NCBI GenBank assembly: GCA_903861185.1
Contig: CAIOTK010000075.1
Span: 1-33,842 of the forward strand
Source of the DNA: an uncultured Opitutia bacterium
Lineage (GTDB): Bacteria; Verrucomicrobiota; Verrucomicrobiia; Opitutales; Opitutaceae
DNA length: 33,842 bases
Direction of reading: 5' to 3'
Shown here piece after piece: positions 9,201-16,320 of this stretch. The notes under the pieces were generated by a model. It ran no database searches and was not told where the DNA came from. It saw only the letters and a program-made list of their open reading frames with translations. The translations under genes and the position numbers were made by a program. How positions within the stretch are numbered: position 1 is the stretch's first letter; each line of letters starts with the position of its first letter.

Positions 9201-9324
9201 CGGACTCCGCGAACCCTGGCAGCAGGCGGAGCAGCAAAACCGCGCGCTGGCGGCAAATTACGACAAGCTCGGGCTGGCCGACTACGAGGCCCTCGAAGGA
9301 TTCTCCCGCGCTCGGCTCGACTGA
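6247..9324 (+). CDS. Fusion protein: NahK-like sugar kinase + glucosamine-6-phosphate deaminase (NagB) + PIG-L-like domain
   Basis: One uninterrupted 1025-codon frame joins three modules. Residues 1-375 resemble N-acetylhexosamine 1-kinase of the aminoglycoside-phosphotransferase superfamily: YGNGHINDTF (33-42), YILQRIN (55-61), catalytic loop THNDTKLNN (224-232, Asp227) and metal-binding VIDLDT (245-250). Residues from about 389 form NagB: ATGSTP substrate loop, FNLDEYYGL with the proton-relay Asp, and GIGRTGHIGFNEP (about 539-551). NagB converts glucosamine-6-phosphate to fructose-6-phosphate plus ammonia. From about residue 743 comes a PIG-L-like domain as in long NagB proteins, but the metal motifs are changed: SPEPSHD where SPHPDDD is expected, and DDPTSITAVG where DPHGTH is expected, so this domain is probably not a deacetylase. 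An in-frame ATG at 7411 could start a separate 637-residue NagB; no Shine-Dalgarno precedes it, although most genes here also lack one. The kinase and NagB families are well recognised; the physical fusion is what the sequence shows. Confidence 0.88.
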   Translation: MERMPSATIDAAALRSVAAAFRLGGTYCGGAPYGNGHINDTFAVTFEQGGVSTRYILQRINEHVFRDVDAVMANVARVTAHAGRRALAAGVTDPQRRVLTLIPTRGGENLLRDASGAWRCYVFIADATSHDVIRGPEMAREAARAFGEFQRMLGDLPGERLRETIPDFHHTRRRFDALMRAAAEDRRGRAAGVATELAFVREREPMVDLLLDLHARGELPERVTHNDTKLNNVLIDDRTGAGLCVIDLDTVMPGLALYDFGDLVRSATNAAPEDERDLARVRARPEIFEALVEGYLAGTGGLLNEAEIGQLAFAGRLITLEIGMRFLTDHLEGDAYFRIHREGHNLDRARSQFALVRSLEEQREAMEAVVRRLVARSRRDSPATASAPMIPTSSESQQRERIATEIFPGADAACSRLASEIADLIRSNDRAGKPTVLGLATGSTPVRLYRELIRLHREDGLSFRNVITFNLDEYYGLPREHPESYWRFMHEQLFNHLDIPAANVNVPNGTVPRGEVFAWCRSYEDRIRAAGGLDLQVLGIGRTGHIGFNEPGSSRESRTRLVTLDGLTRRDAARDFLGEANVPRHAITMGVGTILDARRIVLLAWGESKAAVVAAAVEAPPSDALPASFLQGHPQVRFLLDEAAASALTRVRHPWLVTPVEWRPALARRAVMWLSQTVGKPVLKLLDEDYSEHGMADLLTEQGPSYGLNIRIFNEIQRTITGWPGGKPNADDSSRPERALPFPKRVVVFSPEPSHDVLGMGGTLRRLKDQGHDVTVVYLTSGNLAVPDEEAVMAADLVGDIAETLARSEGPVAEFARTTRKELLEKAAFAADSASIRRLKGLLRRGEARASLRDCGYAAGQARFLDLAFYERGRYRQFAPGTEDVAAVAALLRELTPNQIFLTGERDDPTSITAVGYQLLRQAWRQVAAEAWTKDCRVWAYRGVEQPWEAAEIEMAVPLSPRELAQKIQVVFHHKSQRSQTPVAAGLREPWQQAEQQNRALAANYDKLGLADYEALEGFSRARLD

Positions 9325-9335
9325 TTTCGCTTCCC

Positions 9336-10732
9336 ATGCTTCCGCTGGCCCCTTCGCTCCGGCCCTCCCTCGAACGAGACTTTGTCCCTGCCGCCCTCTG
9401 GAACCGTGCCTACCGCGCTCTTGTCGATGCGGATCCCGGATCCCGCCCCTTCGCGCTCGCGCTCCGCGCCCCGGGCGGTGCGGTTTCGCGCTATGACAGC
9501 CGCGTGCTCGGGTCTAACCATCCGCGGGCGACGCTGACCCTACTCTACGCCGAGCGCCTGCTGAAGTTCCTGTTGTGGCAGCGGGGCGGTTGCCACGTCT
9601 CCGTGGGCGGGGCGGATGAGGTGGCCCGCCATCTTGCGGCGGTTTATGCGCCGAGCGGCGCGCGGGCCTTCGACCACGCGTTTATGGGTGAACGCACTTA
9701 CCGGGACCCCTTCAGGGTCGAGGCTTGTCCGCTCGCCGAGCTCCCCGCCGAAATGGTCGCCGCCTTGCCGGTCGGCCGTCACCTCGACGGCTGCCGGATC
9801 GGGTTCGACCTCGGTGGAAGTGACCGCAAGGCCGCGGCGGTTATCGATGTCGGGTGGTATATTCGGAGGAGATCGCGTGGGACCCCTATTTCCAGCAGGA
9901 TCCGGCGTATCATCTCGAGGGCATCCACGATTCACTCACCCGGGCGGCGCGCCATTTACCGCGGGTGGACGCGATCGGCGGCAGCGCCGCCGGCATCTAC
10001 GTGAACAACGAAGTTAGGGTCGCCTCCTTGTTCCGAGGTGTGCCCCCCGCGGCCTTCGATGCTCAGGTGCGACGGATGTTCTTCACCCTCCGCGAGCGCT
10101 GGGGCGGCGTGCCCTTCGAGGTCGCCAACGACGGGGAGGTCACGGCGCTCGCCGGTTCGATGAGCCTCGGCGATGGCGCCGTACTGGGCATCGCGATGGG
10201 CACGAGTCTGGCGGCCGGCTACGTGACCCCCTCGGGCGGTATCACTCCGTGGTTGAACGAGCTCGCGTTCGCGCCGATCGACTACCATCCCGACGCGCCG
10301 CGCGACGAATGGTCAGGGGACGCGGGTTGCGGCGTGCAGTATTTCTCTCAGCAGGCGGTCGGCCGCCTGGCGCCCGCGGCTGGGCTCGAGTTCCCCGCCG
10401 GCCTACCCCTGCCCGAACAATTGGTGCGGGTGCAGGAGGCGATGGCGGCCGGGGATGAACGCGCTGCCCGGATCTACGATTCAATCGGCATCTCCTTCGG
10501 CTACGCGATCGCGCACTACGCGGATTTCTATACCCTGCGACACTTGCTGGTACTGGGCCGAGTGACGTCGGGCGCTGGCGGCGATTTGCTGCTGCAACGC
10601 GCCCGCGAGGTCCTTCGCGCTGACTTTCCCGAACTCGCCGCGCGAGTCCGACTGCACACTCCGGACGAGAAGGACAAGCGCCACGGGCAGGCCATCGCTG
10701 CCGCCAGCCTACCCGCCCTCCGTAACTCCTGA
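9336..10732 (+). pseudogene. ROK-family (ASKHA fold) protein, frameshifted
   Basis: Two overlapping frames together encode one ROK-family protein. The first frame starts at ATG 9336 and runs well into the phosphate-binding strand GFDLGGSDRKAAAVID, then turns into unrelated sequence and stops at 10004. The homologous continuation (VVYSEEIAWDPYFQ) begins in another frame at about 9854 and runs to 10732, with IGGSAAG, NDGEVTALAG and the second phosphate loop GIAMGTSLAAGY. The span is 1397 nt; one added base near 9849 gives 465 codons plus stop and a sensible junction (D-G-R-V-V-Y). A single-base deletion, real or from sequencing, explains this. The CXCGXXGC zinc motif of classical ROK sugar kinases is absent and there is an N-terminal extension of about 140 residues, so the activity is uncertain. 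It lies 11 bp after the NagB fusion and 8 bp before the PIG-L gene. Confidence 0.82.
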
Positions 10733-10740
10733 TCCTTTCG

Positions 10741-11592
10741 ATGAAGCTCTTCCAGCCCCAGGCCGACATCCTGTTCCCCGCCGAGCACTCGAACGCCGAA
10801 ACGGCGCTCTCTCGGGTGACGCACCTCTGCCTCGGTGCCCATCAGGATGATATCGAGATTATGGCCCACGCGGGCATCAGCGACTGCCTCGAGCAGCCGG
10901 GGCTCGCCTTCGGCGGCGTCGTGGTCACCAACGGCGCGGGTTCCCCGCGCACCGGTCCCTATGCCCATCTCGATGACGCGCAGATGCAGGGCGTGCGTCG
11001 CGAGGAGCAGCGTGCCGCCGCGCGATTGGGACGTTACGCGATTCAGCTCCAGCTCGCCCATCCCAGCAGCGTCGTGAAGTCGCCCGGGCACCCCGGCGTT
11101 GCTGCCGACCTCGACCTGATCTTCGGGGGCTGCCAGGCGCAGGTCGTCTATCTGCACAACCCCGCCGACAAACACGACACCCACGTCGCGGTCTTTCTGC
11201 GGTGCTTGGAGGCACTCCGCCGCCTGCCTCCTGCTCGCCGACCCCAGCGGGTGCTGGGCTGCGAGGTTTGGCGGGACCTCGACTGGTTGGTCGACGCCGA
11301 CAAGGTCGCGCTCGATGCGGGTCGCCATCCTGCCCTAGCCCTCGACCTGCTCAAGGTCTTCGACTCCCAAGTCGCGGGCGGCAAGCGCTACGACCTCGCC
11401 ACGGTTGGTCGCCGGCAGGCGCACGCGACGTTCCACACCTCGCACGCGACTGACCGGATGGCCGGCATTACTTGGGCGATGGATCTGACCCCTCTGGTCC
11501 AAGACTCTGCTTTGTCCCCAGAGGCGTATGCGCTGGGCTACCTGGAGCGACTCCAGACGGACGTGCGCGACCGGATCCGGCGTTTCGCCTGA
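10741..11592 (+). CDS. PIG-L family deacetylase
   Basis: A 283-residue member of the PIG-L/LmbE zinc-dependent N-deacetylase family, which removes acyl groups from N-acetylglucosamine-containing substrates. The first metal motif is AHQDDIE (His34, Asp36, Asp37) and the third ligand region is NPADKHDTHV (His145, His148). There is no signal peptide, so it should act in the cytoplasm. It follows the ROK gene by 8 bp in the amino-sugar operon. No nagA-type deacetylase is in the window, so this enzyme may supply deacetylated amino sugar to NagB; that is an inference. Its last 125 bp overlap the convergent membrane-protein gene. Family assignment is firm, substrate unknown. Confidence 0.9.
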   Translation: MKLFQPQADILFPAEHSNAETALSRVTHLCLGAHQDDIEIMAHAGISDCLEQPGLAFGGVVVTNGAGSPRTGPYAHLDDAQMQGVRREEQRAAARLGRYAIQLQLAHPSSVVKSPGHPGVAADLDLIFGGCQAQVVYLHNPADKHDTHVAVFLRCLEALRRLPPARRPQRVLGCEVWRDLDWLVDADKVALDAGRHPALALDLLKVFDSQVAGGKRYDLATVGRRQAHATFHTSHATDRMAGITWAMDLTPLVQDSALSPEAYALGYLERLQTDVRDRIRRFA

Positions 11593-11932
11593 GCTGGGAC
11601 CAGAACGCGGCGAGGAGCGCCAGCATCGAAGGCAGCGCCAGTTGGTGGATGAAGGTGAGGCGAGGCGAAAGCAGGTCTCCCTGGATCCCGAGGAACAGCG
11701 CGTAACCGGCAAGGCCCACCGTCGCCCCCGGTACAGCGTGGAACCAGAGTAAGAGATGGCCGAAAACAATCGCGGCCAACGCTAAGAATAGGGACCATTC
11801 ACGCGCGCCCAATTGGTCTGCTCGCGGGAGGCCCTCACCGGCTGCGATAAGGAAAATCAGCCCGGCAAGGAGAGCACCGAGGAGTCGGGCGCTCCACCGC
11901 AGGAGACGAAGGAGGAGGGGATCGACGGGCAC
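11468..11932 (-). CDS. Hypothetical small membrane protein
   Basis: A 154-residue protein with about four hydrophobic helices: near residues 15-32, 46-63, 66-86 and 92-112. After the last helix the tail (about 40 residues) is polar, rich in Pro, Gly and Ser. I do not recognise a family. The tail is encoded in the 125-bp convergent overlap with the PIG-L gene (11468-11592), so the true conserved part is probably the membrane region. It is divergent from the PHP-domain gene at 12048, with a 115-bp gap in which I see no clear promoter. Confidence 0.65.
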   Translation of the reverse strand: MPVDPLLLRLLRWSARLLGALLAGLIFLIAAGEGLPRADQLGAREWSLFLALAAIVFGHLLLWFHAVPGATVGLAGYALFLGIQGDLLSPRLTFIHQLALPSMLALLAAFWSQLRRNAGSGRARPSGVAPGSPAHTPLGTKQSLGPEGSDPSPK

Positions 11933-12047
11933 GCGTTCTTGCTGGCTGCGCGGGGCCTACGAGGCCAAGGCAAAAACGGGGTGACGGACACCCTTTGGCG
12001 TGGACGCCGCCCCCGGGCGAGCCACGCTCGCACAAACCCCGCGACCG

Positions 12048-13382
12048 ATGCGTTTCCCGCTATTCCTGCTTCCGCTGCTGCTCCTACCCGTAATCGCCTC
12101 CGCCCCGGTTGGCGAAGCGCCCCGCTGGTACAAGGGCAACACCCACACCCACTCGCTGTGGAGCGACGGGGATGACTACCCGGAGATGATCGCCGACTGG
12201 TATAAGCGCGCCGGTTATCACTTTCTGGCGCTCTCGGACCACAACATCCTCTCCGAGGGCACCCGCTGGTTCGAGTTAAAGGCCCCGGTCTCCCTAAAGG
12301 GTGAGGTGGTGCAGCGCGGCGGCGGCGAGGTACTCCAGAAGTACCTGCGGCGCTTCGGGCCGGACTGGGTGGAACTGCGCGAGAACGCGGGGCGCCGCGA
12401 GGTGCGGCTGAAGCCGCTGTCGGAGTTCGCGCCGCTGCTGAACGAACCCGGCAAGTTCCTGCTGATCCCCGCGGAGGAGATCACCGGCGCTTGGACGCGG
12501 CCGAAGTCCGACACGGCTCCCGCGCTCACCGGTCCGGTCCACATCAACGTGACCAATCCCCGCGACCTCGTTCCCGCGGTCAACGCCGCGGACGCGGTGA
12601 CCGTGATGCAGCGCACCCTTGAGGCGGTCGATGCCCAGCGCACGCGCACCGGCCAGCCAATGTTCGCCCATCTCAACCACCCGAACTTCCGCTGGGGCGT
12701 GACCGCCGAGGAGATGATGCGGGTCGAGCGACTGCGTTTCTTCGAGGTCTACAACGGCCATCCCGGCGTCGAGAACGCGGGAGACGCGACGCGCCTCAGC
12801 ATGGACGCGATGTGGGACGCCATCCTCGCGTTCCGGCTCTCCGAGCTGAACTTCGGCGTTGTCTACGGCGTAGCCACGGATGATTCGCACCACTACCACA
12901 AGGTTGGTCCCGGTCGGAGCAGTTCCGGGCGCGGCTGGGTAATGGTGCGGGCCCGGCACCTCACCGCGGAGTCGCTAATCCGCGCGCTGGAGGCGGGTGA
13001 TTTCTACGGCACCTCAGGGGTGACCCTGCGGGAGGTGGTGCGCGAACCGGGACGAATCGCCGTCGAGGTCGAGCCGGAGGCGGGCGTGTCCTATCGCATC
13101 CAGTTTATCGGCACCCGGCGTGGCTTTGACCGCCGTAGCGAAGAGATTGCCCCTCCCGCCGAGGAGAAACCGGCCCGCCGCACCCTCAACCACCGGCGTT
13201 ACAGCCCCGAGGTCGGAGCCGTGCTCGCCGAGACCAGCGGGGCAAGCGCGGAGTATCGCCTGAAGGGAGACGAGCTCTACGTCCGCGCGAAGGTAATCTC
13301 CTCGAAGCCCAAGGCGGATGGGAGCGTGCCCGGCGAGTGGGAGACGGCTTGGGTGCAGCCTGTCGTCGGCGCCCGACCCTAA
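12048..13382 (+). CDS. Exported PHP-domain protein (putative metal-dependent phosphoesterase)
   Basis: A 444-residue protein starting with a signal peptide (hydrophobic core about residues 4-18, probable cleavage after ASA or GEA). The mature part opens with PHP-domain metal motifs: NTHTHSLWSDGD (His33, His35, Asp40) and LSDHN (Asp64, His65). Further likely ligands are in LIPAEEIT, HLNHPNF and TDDSHHYH. PHP domains hydrolyse phosphoester bonds using two or three metal ions, but most known members are cytoplasmic; this one is predicted to be exported. About 100 residues at the C terminus look beta-rich and not part of the PHP core. The ATG at 12048 is chosen because it gives the signal peptide. 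The stop is 7 bp from the convergent sulfatase stop. The substrate is unknown. Confidence 0.82.
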   Translation: MRFPLFLLPLLLLPVIASAPVGEAPRWYKGNTHTHSLWSDGDDYPEMIADWYKRAGYHFLALSDHNILSEGTRWFELKAPVSLKGEVVQRGGGEVLQKYLRRFGPDWVELRENAGRREVRLKPLSEFAPLLNEPGKFLLIPAEEITGAWTRPKSDTAPALTGPVHINVTNPRDLVPAVNAADAVTVMQRTLEAVDAQRTRTGQPMFAHLNHPNFRWGVTAEEMMRVERLRFFEVYNGHPGVENAGDATRLSMDAMWDAILAFRLSELNFGVVYGVATDDSHHYHKVGPGRSSSGRGWVMVRARHLTAESLIRALEAGDFYGTSGVTLREVVREPGRIAVEVEPEAGVSYRIQFIGTRRGFDRRSEEIAPPAEEKPARRTLNHRRYSPEVGAVLAETSGASAEYRLKGDELYVRAKVISSKPKADGSVPGEWETAWVQPVVGARP

Positions 13383-13389
13383 CGAGCGG

Positions 13390-14823
13390 TCACTTCCGCG
13401 GCTGCTTCGTCTGCTTGGCGTCCGGATCGATCGCTCGCGGACGGTTGGCGGGGCCGGGTTTGGGGGCCGGGAGTTTGGCGAGTTGCGTACGGGCCTCCGC
13501 CAAGGTGGCCGCCAAGGCAGGATCGGCGACCCGGTTGTGGTACTCGTGAGGGTCGTCGGGACGCCAATAGAGTTCACGGCCTCGGGCGCCTCCGTCCCAC
13601 TCGGTGTAACGCCAACGCGGGCCGATTACGGTGCGGCCGGCTACGTCCGCCCGGCGCTCGACGTCGTAATGGTAGACGAGGCTGTAGGCGTGACTCCCGG
13701 TGTCCGCGGCCCCGAGCAGGGGGCGCAGGGAACGCCCCTCAAGGCCGGGCGGGCGGGGGAGACCGGCGAGGTCGACTAGCGTGGGGTAGACGTCGAGCAG
13801 TTCCACGGGGGTGGTCACCACCGTCCCAGCCGGAATGCCGGGCCCCGCCGCGAGCAATGGCACGCGCGTTGCGACGTCGAAGGCGGAGAGTTTTGCCCAG
13901 AGTCCGCCGTGGTCGCCTAGGTGGAAGCCGTGGTCGCTGAAGAGAACCACGAGGGTATTTTCGGTCAGACGAAGCCGGTCCAATTCCGCGAGGACTAAGC
14001 CCAACTGTTCGTCGATGAACGAGACGCAGGCGAGGTAGCCTTGAATGGCAGCGATTCTGGAGTCGGGCTGCGGGAACCCTGTCAATTCCGTCTGCAACGC
14101 GATTGGCGGCACGTTACGCAGGGGCGGTTCGGCGGGCAGCGGGATGCGGTCGGGTGGATAAAGATCGAAGAACCGCTGCGGGGCGGTCCACGGCAGGTGC
14201 GGTTTGTGGAAGCCGAGGGCGAGGAAGAACGGGCCGCCCGCGGCCGCTCGTTCCCCGAGTAACTGACGGATCCGACGCGAATTTAGGCCGTCCCGGGTGC
14301 GGGCGCCGTCAGAGCTGAGCACGTGGGCGCGGGGCCGGCCGTCGCCGCCGCCGTACCGCGCGTTCAGCGCGGCCTTTTCCTCGTCGTCCTCACCCGGGCC
14401 GTCTTCGTACAGGTCCCATGCGGCGGGATCACTGTTACGCACATTATGGAAGACCTTGCCCACGCCGCCCGTATAGTAGCCCTGGCGGCGGAAGTGTTCG
14501 GGTAGCAGCACGGCGTCCGGCAACGCGGTCCGCGCCGGGGTCGCGAGGATGTAGACGCCACTCGTCTCCGGCCGTCGCCCACTCAAGAACGAAACCCGGC
14601 TCGGGTTGCAGAGCGGGTACTGGGCGTACGCGCGTTCAAACCGGGCGCCACGGGCGGCCAAACGGTCGATAGTCGGGGACTGGACGTAGCCATGGCCGTA
14701 GGCGCCGAGCAGGGTGTTGAGGTCGTCAACCACGACCAGCAGCACATTCGGCCGCGAGGGTGCCGCCGCCCAGCCGGAAGCGAGGAGCAGGCCGAGCGGC
14801 AGCAGGCGCAGGAGGCGTTGCAT
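13390..14823 (-). CDS. Exported sulfatase (iduronate-2-sulfatase-like), third of three
   Basis: A 477-residue arylsulfatase-superfamily enzyme with a signal peptide (residues 1-21). The sulfatase signature is CNPSRVSFLSG: Cys72 is the residue converted to formylglycine and Arg76 is the conserved partner. Asp33-Asp34 in VVDDLN are metal ligands, GFHKPHLPW contains the substrate-side Lys/His, and FSDHGFHLGDHG holds the second metal Asp/His pair. This pattern resembles iduronate-2-sulfatases, which desulfate sulfated polysaccharides. The C-terminal tail is basic and low complexity (several Lys, Arg, Pro). The gene starts 11 bp after the second sulfatase gene stops and is the last of a leftward operon. 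No sulfatase-maturing enzyme is in the window. Confidence 0.93.
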   Translation of the reverse strand: MQRLLRLLPLGLLLASGWAAAPSRPNVLLVVVDDLNTLLGAYGHGYVQSPTIDRLAARGARFERAYAQYPLCNPSRVSFLSGRRPETSGVYILATPARTALPDAVLLPEHFRRQGYYTGGVGKVFHNVRNSDPAAWDLYEDGPGEDDEEKAALNARYGGGDGRPRAHVLSSDGARTRDGLNSRRIRQLLGERAAAGGPFFLALGFHKPHLPWTAPQRFFDLYPPDRIPLPAEPPLRNVPPIALQTELTGFPQPDSRIAAIQGYLACVSFIDEQLGLVLAELDRLRLTENTLVVLFSDHGFHLGDHGGLWAKLSAFDVATRVPLLAAGPGIPAGTVVTTPVELLDVYPTLVDLAGLPRPPGLEGRSLRPLLGAADTGSHAYSLVYHYDVERRADVAGRTVIGPRWRYTEWDGGARGRELYWRPDDPHEYHNRVADPALAATLAEARTQLAKLPAPKPGPANRPRAIDPDAKQTKQPRK

Positions 14824-14834
14824 CGGAGGGATTT

Positions 14835-16307
14835 CTAGCGGGGGAGAGCGCCGCGCCAGCCCGCCCGCCATTGGCCCATCAGACGGTCCACGAGGGCCTT
14901 CTGCCCCGGCTCGCCCGCAAGATTCTGGTTCTCCTGCGGGTCGGCCTGATGATCATAGAGTTCGATGGCCTCTACTTTGACTTGGTCGCCACGATCAACC
15001 CAGACGGTGAAACGGTGGCGGTCGGTCCGCATCGAATAGCCCATCAGGTTACGTCCGCCGTTCGGGCGCGGATATTGGCTGAAGGCGGCGGTTTTCCACG
15101 CGCGATCCGGCTGTTCCAGCACGGGCTTGAAACTGAGGCCCTCGAGGTGACTAGGCAGCGGCAAGCCGGCCAGATCGGCCAGCGTGGGGTAGATATCGAC
15201 GAATTCCACTAGCGCCCGCGATTTGGCCCCGGCCGTGCCGAGCCAAGGTGCGGAGAGTAGGAGCGGGGCGTTGGTGTCGTTCTCGGAGTTGGAGTGTTTG
15301 CACCAAGCGTCGTGCTCCCCGAGTTTCCAGCCGTGGTCGCCCCAGAGTACGATGATGGTATTTTGCCGGAGGCCCTGCCGCTCGAGTTCGTCGAGCACGC
15401 GGCCAAGCTGGGCGTCCATATAGCTGATCGCGGCATAGTAGCCGTGCTTGAGCTGCCGGGCGAGGTCATCGGGGATCGGGCCCTCGGGAATTCCGTGGTA
15501 GGACCGCAACTCCCCGCCGGGGAGAATCGCATACTCCGGAGCCCCGCGGGGCCGAAACCGGTTGGGCGCGAGGCTGATCTTCGCCGGATCGTAGAGATCC
15601 CAGTACTTCTTAGGCGCCACGAAAGGGAGGTGCGGCTTGGAGAAACCCACGGCGAGGAAGAAGGGGGCGCCCTTTTTGCCCAGCTCGCGCAGGGTCTCCA
15701 CCGCGAGCTCTGCCGTCCTGCCGTCGGTATAGTAGTTGTCCGTGACGTCCGCTGATTCAAAGGCCGGACCGCGGGGGCCCTTCGCCGCCTTGCGGGCGGC
15801 CTTGCGGTCACCGGGCGGGACGACCGCCGGCGCCCGTTGCGTCAGCGCGACGTTTTCGGGGCGCGCGTAAGCGCCATTGGCCCGCGGGGTCTGCCAGGGT
15901 ACGGACCAGGTGGGTACATCGTCGAAGCCACCGTGGAAGATTTTGCCCATTCCCTGCACGAAGTATCCGTTTTGCTTAAAGTGCTGGCCGACGGTCACGA
16001 CGTCGGGCAGCGCCTTGCGAAAGTGCGTCTCGAGATCCCAGACCTTGCTGGTGTCGGGGCGGGTGCCCGTCATTACGACGGTGCGGGAGGGGGAACAGAC
16101 CGCCTGCTGGCAATAGGCGCGCGTGAACGTCACGCCCGAGCGGGCGAGGCGATCGAGGTTGGGGCTGTGCACGTGGCCCGCGCCGTAAGCGCCGAACTCG
16201 GGTCGGAGGTCATCGACGGCGAAAAATAGCACGTTGGGCTTGGCCGGACGTTCGGCCGCGACGAGCGGTCCGCTCAGGGCAACGAGGATGGGAAGGAGGA
16301 GACGCAT
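14835..16307 (-). CDS. Exported sulfatase (iduronate-2-sulfatase-like), second of three
   Basis: A 490-residue sulfatase with a signal peptide ending near ...PLVAA (about residue 18). The active-site signature is CSPSRTVVMTG with Cys71 as the formylglycine precursor. Metal ligands are visible in FAVDDLRPEFGAYG (Asp32-Asp33) and LWGDHGWKLGEHD. GFSKPHLPFVAPKKYWDLY matches the iduronate-2-sulfatase-type substrate region. The ATG at 16307 is used; an upstream ATG at 16332-16334 would overlap the preceding sulfatase stop but is possible. It lies 13 bp after the first sulfatase and 11 bp before the third, so the three are probably co-transcribed. Unlike its two neighbours it has no long basic tail. 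Confidence 0.93.
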   Translation of the reverse strand: MRLLLPILVALSGPLVAAERPAKPNVLFFAVDDLRPEFGAYGAGHVHSPNLDRLARSGVTFTRAYCQQAVCSPSRTVVMTGTRPDTSKVWDLETHFRKALPDVVTVGQHFKQNGYFVQGMGKIFHGGFDDVPTWSVPWQTPRANGAYARPENVALTQRAPAVVPPGDRKAARKAAKGPRGPAFESADVTDNYYTDGRTAELAVETLRELGKKGAPFFLAVGFSKPHLPFVAPKKYWDLYDPAKISLAPNRFRPRGAPEYAILPGGELRSYHGIPEGPIPDDLARQLKHGYYAAISYMDAQLGRVLDELERQGLRQNTIIVLWGDHGWKLGEHDAWCKHSNSENDTNAPLLLSAPWLGTAGAKSRALVEFVDIYPTLADLAGLPLPSHLEGLSFKPVLEQPDRAWKTAAFSQYPRPNGGRNLMGYSMRTDRHRFTVWVDRGDQVKVEAIELYDHQADPQENQNLAGEPGQKALVDRLMGQWRAGWRGALPR

Positions 16308-16320
16308 GGGGCGGATGGGT

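Noticed and set aside
9846-9857. Programmed ribosomal frameshift in the ROK gene
   Set aside because: No slippery sequence or downstream pause structure is evident; a single-base deletion is simpler.
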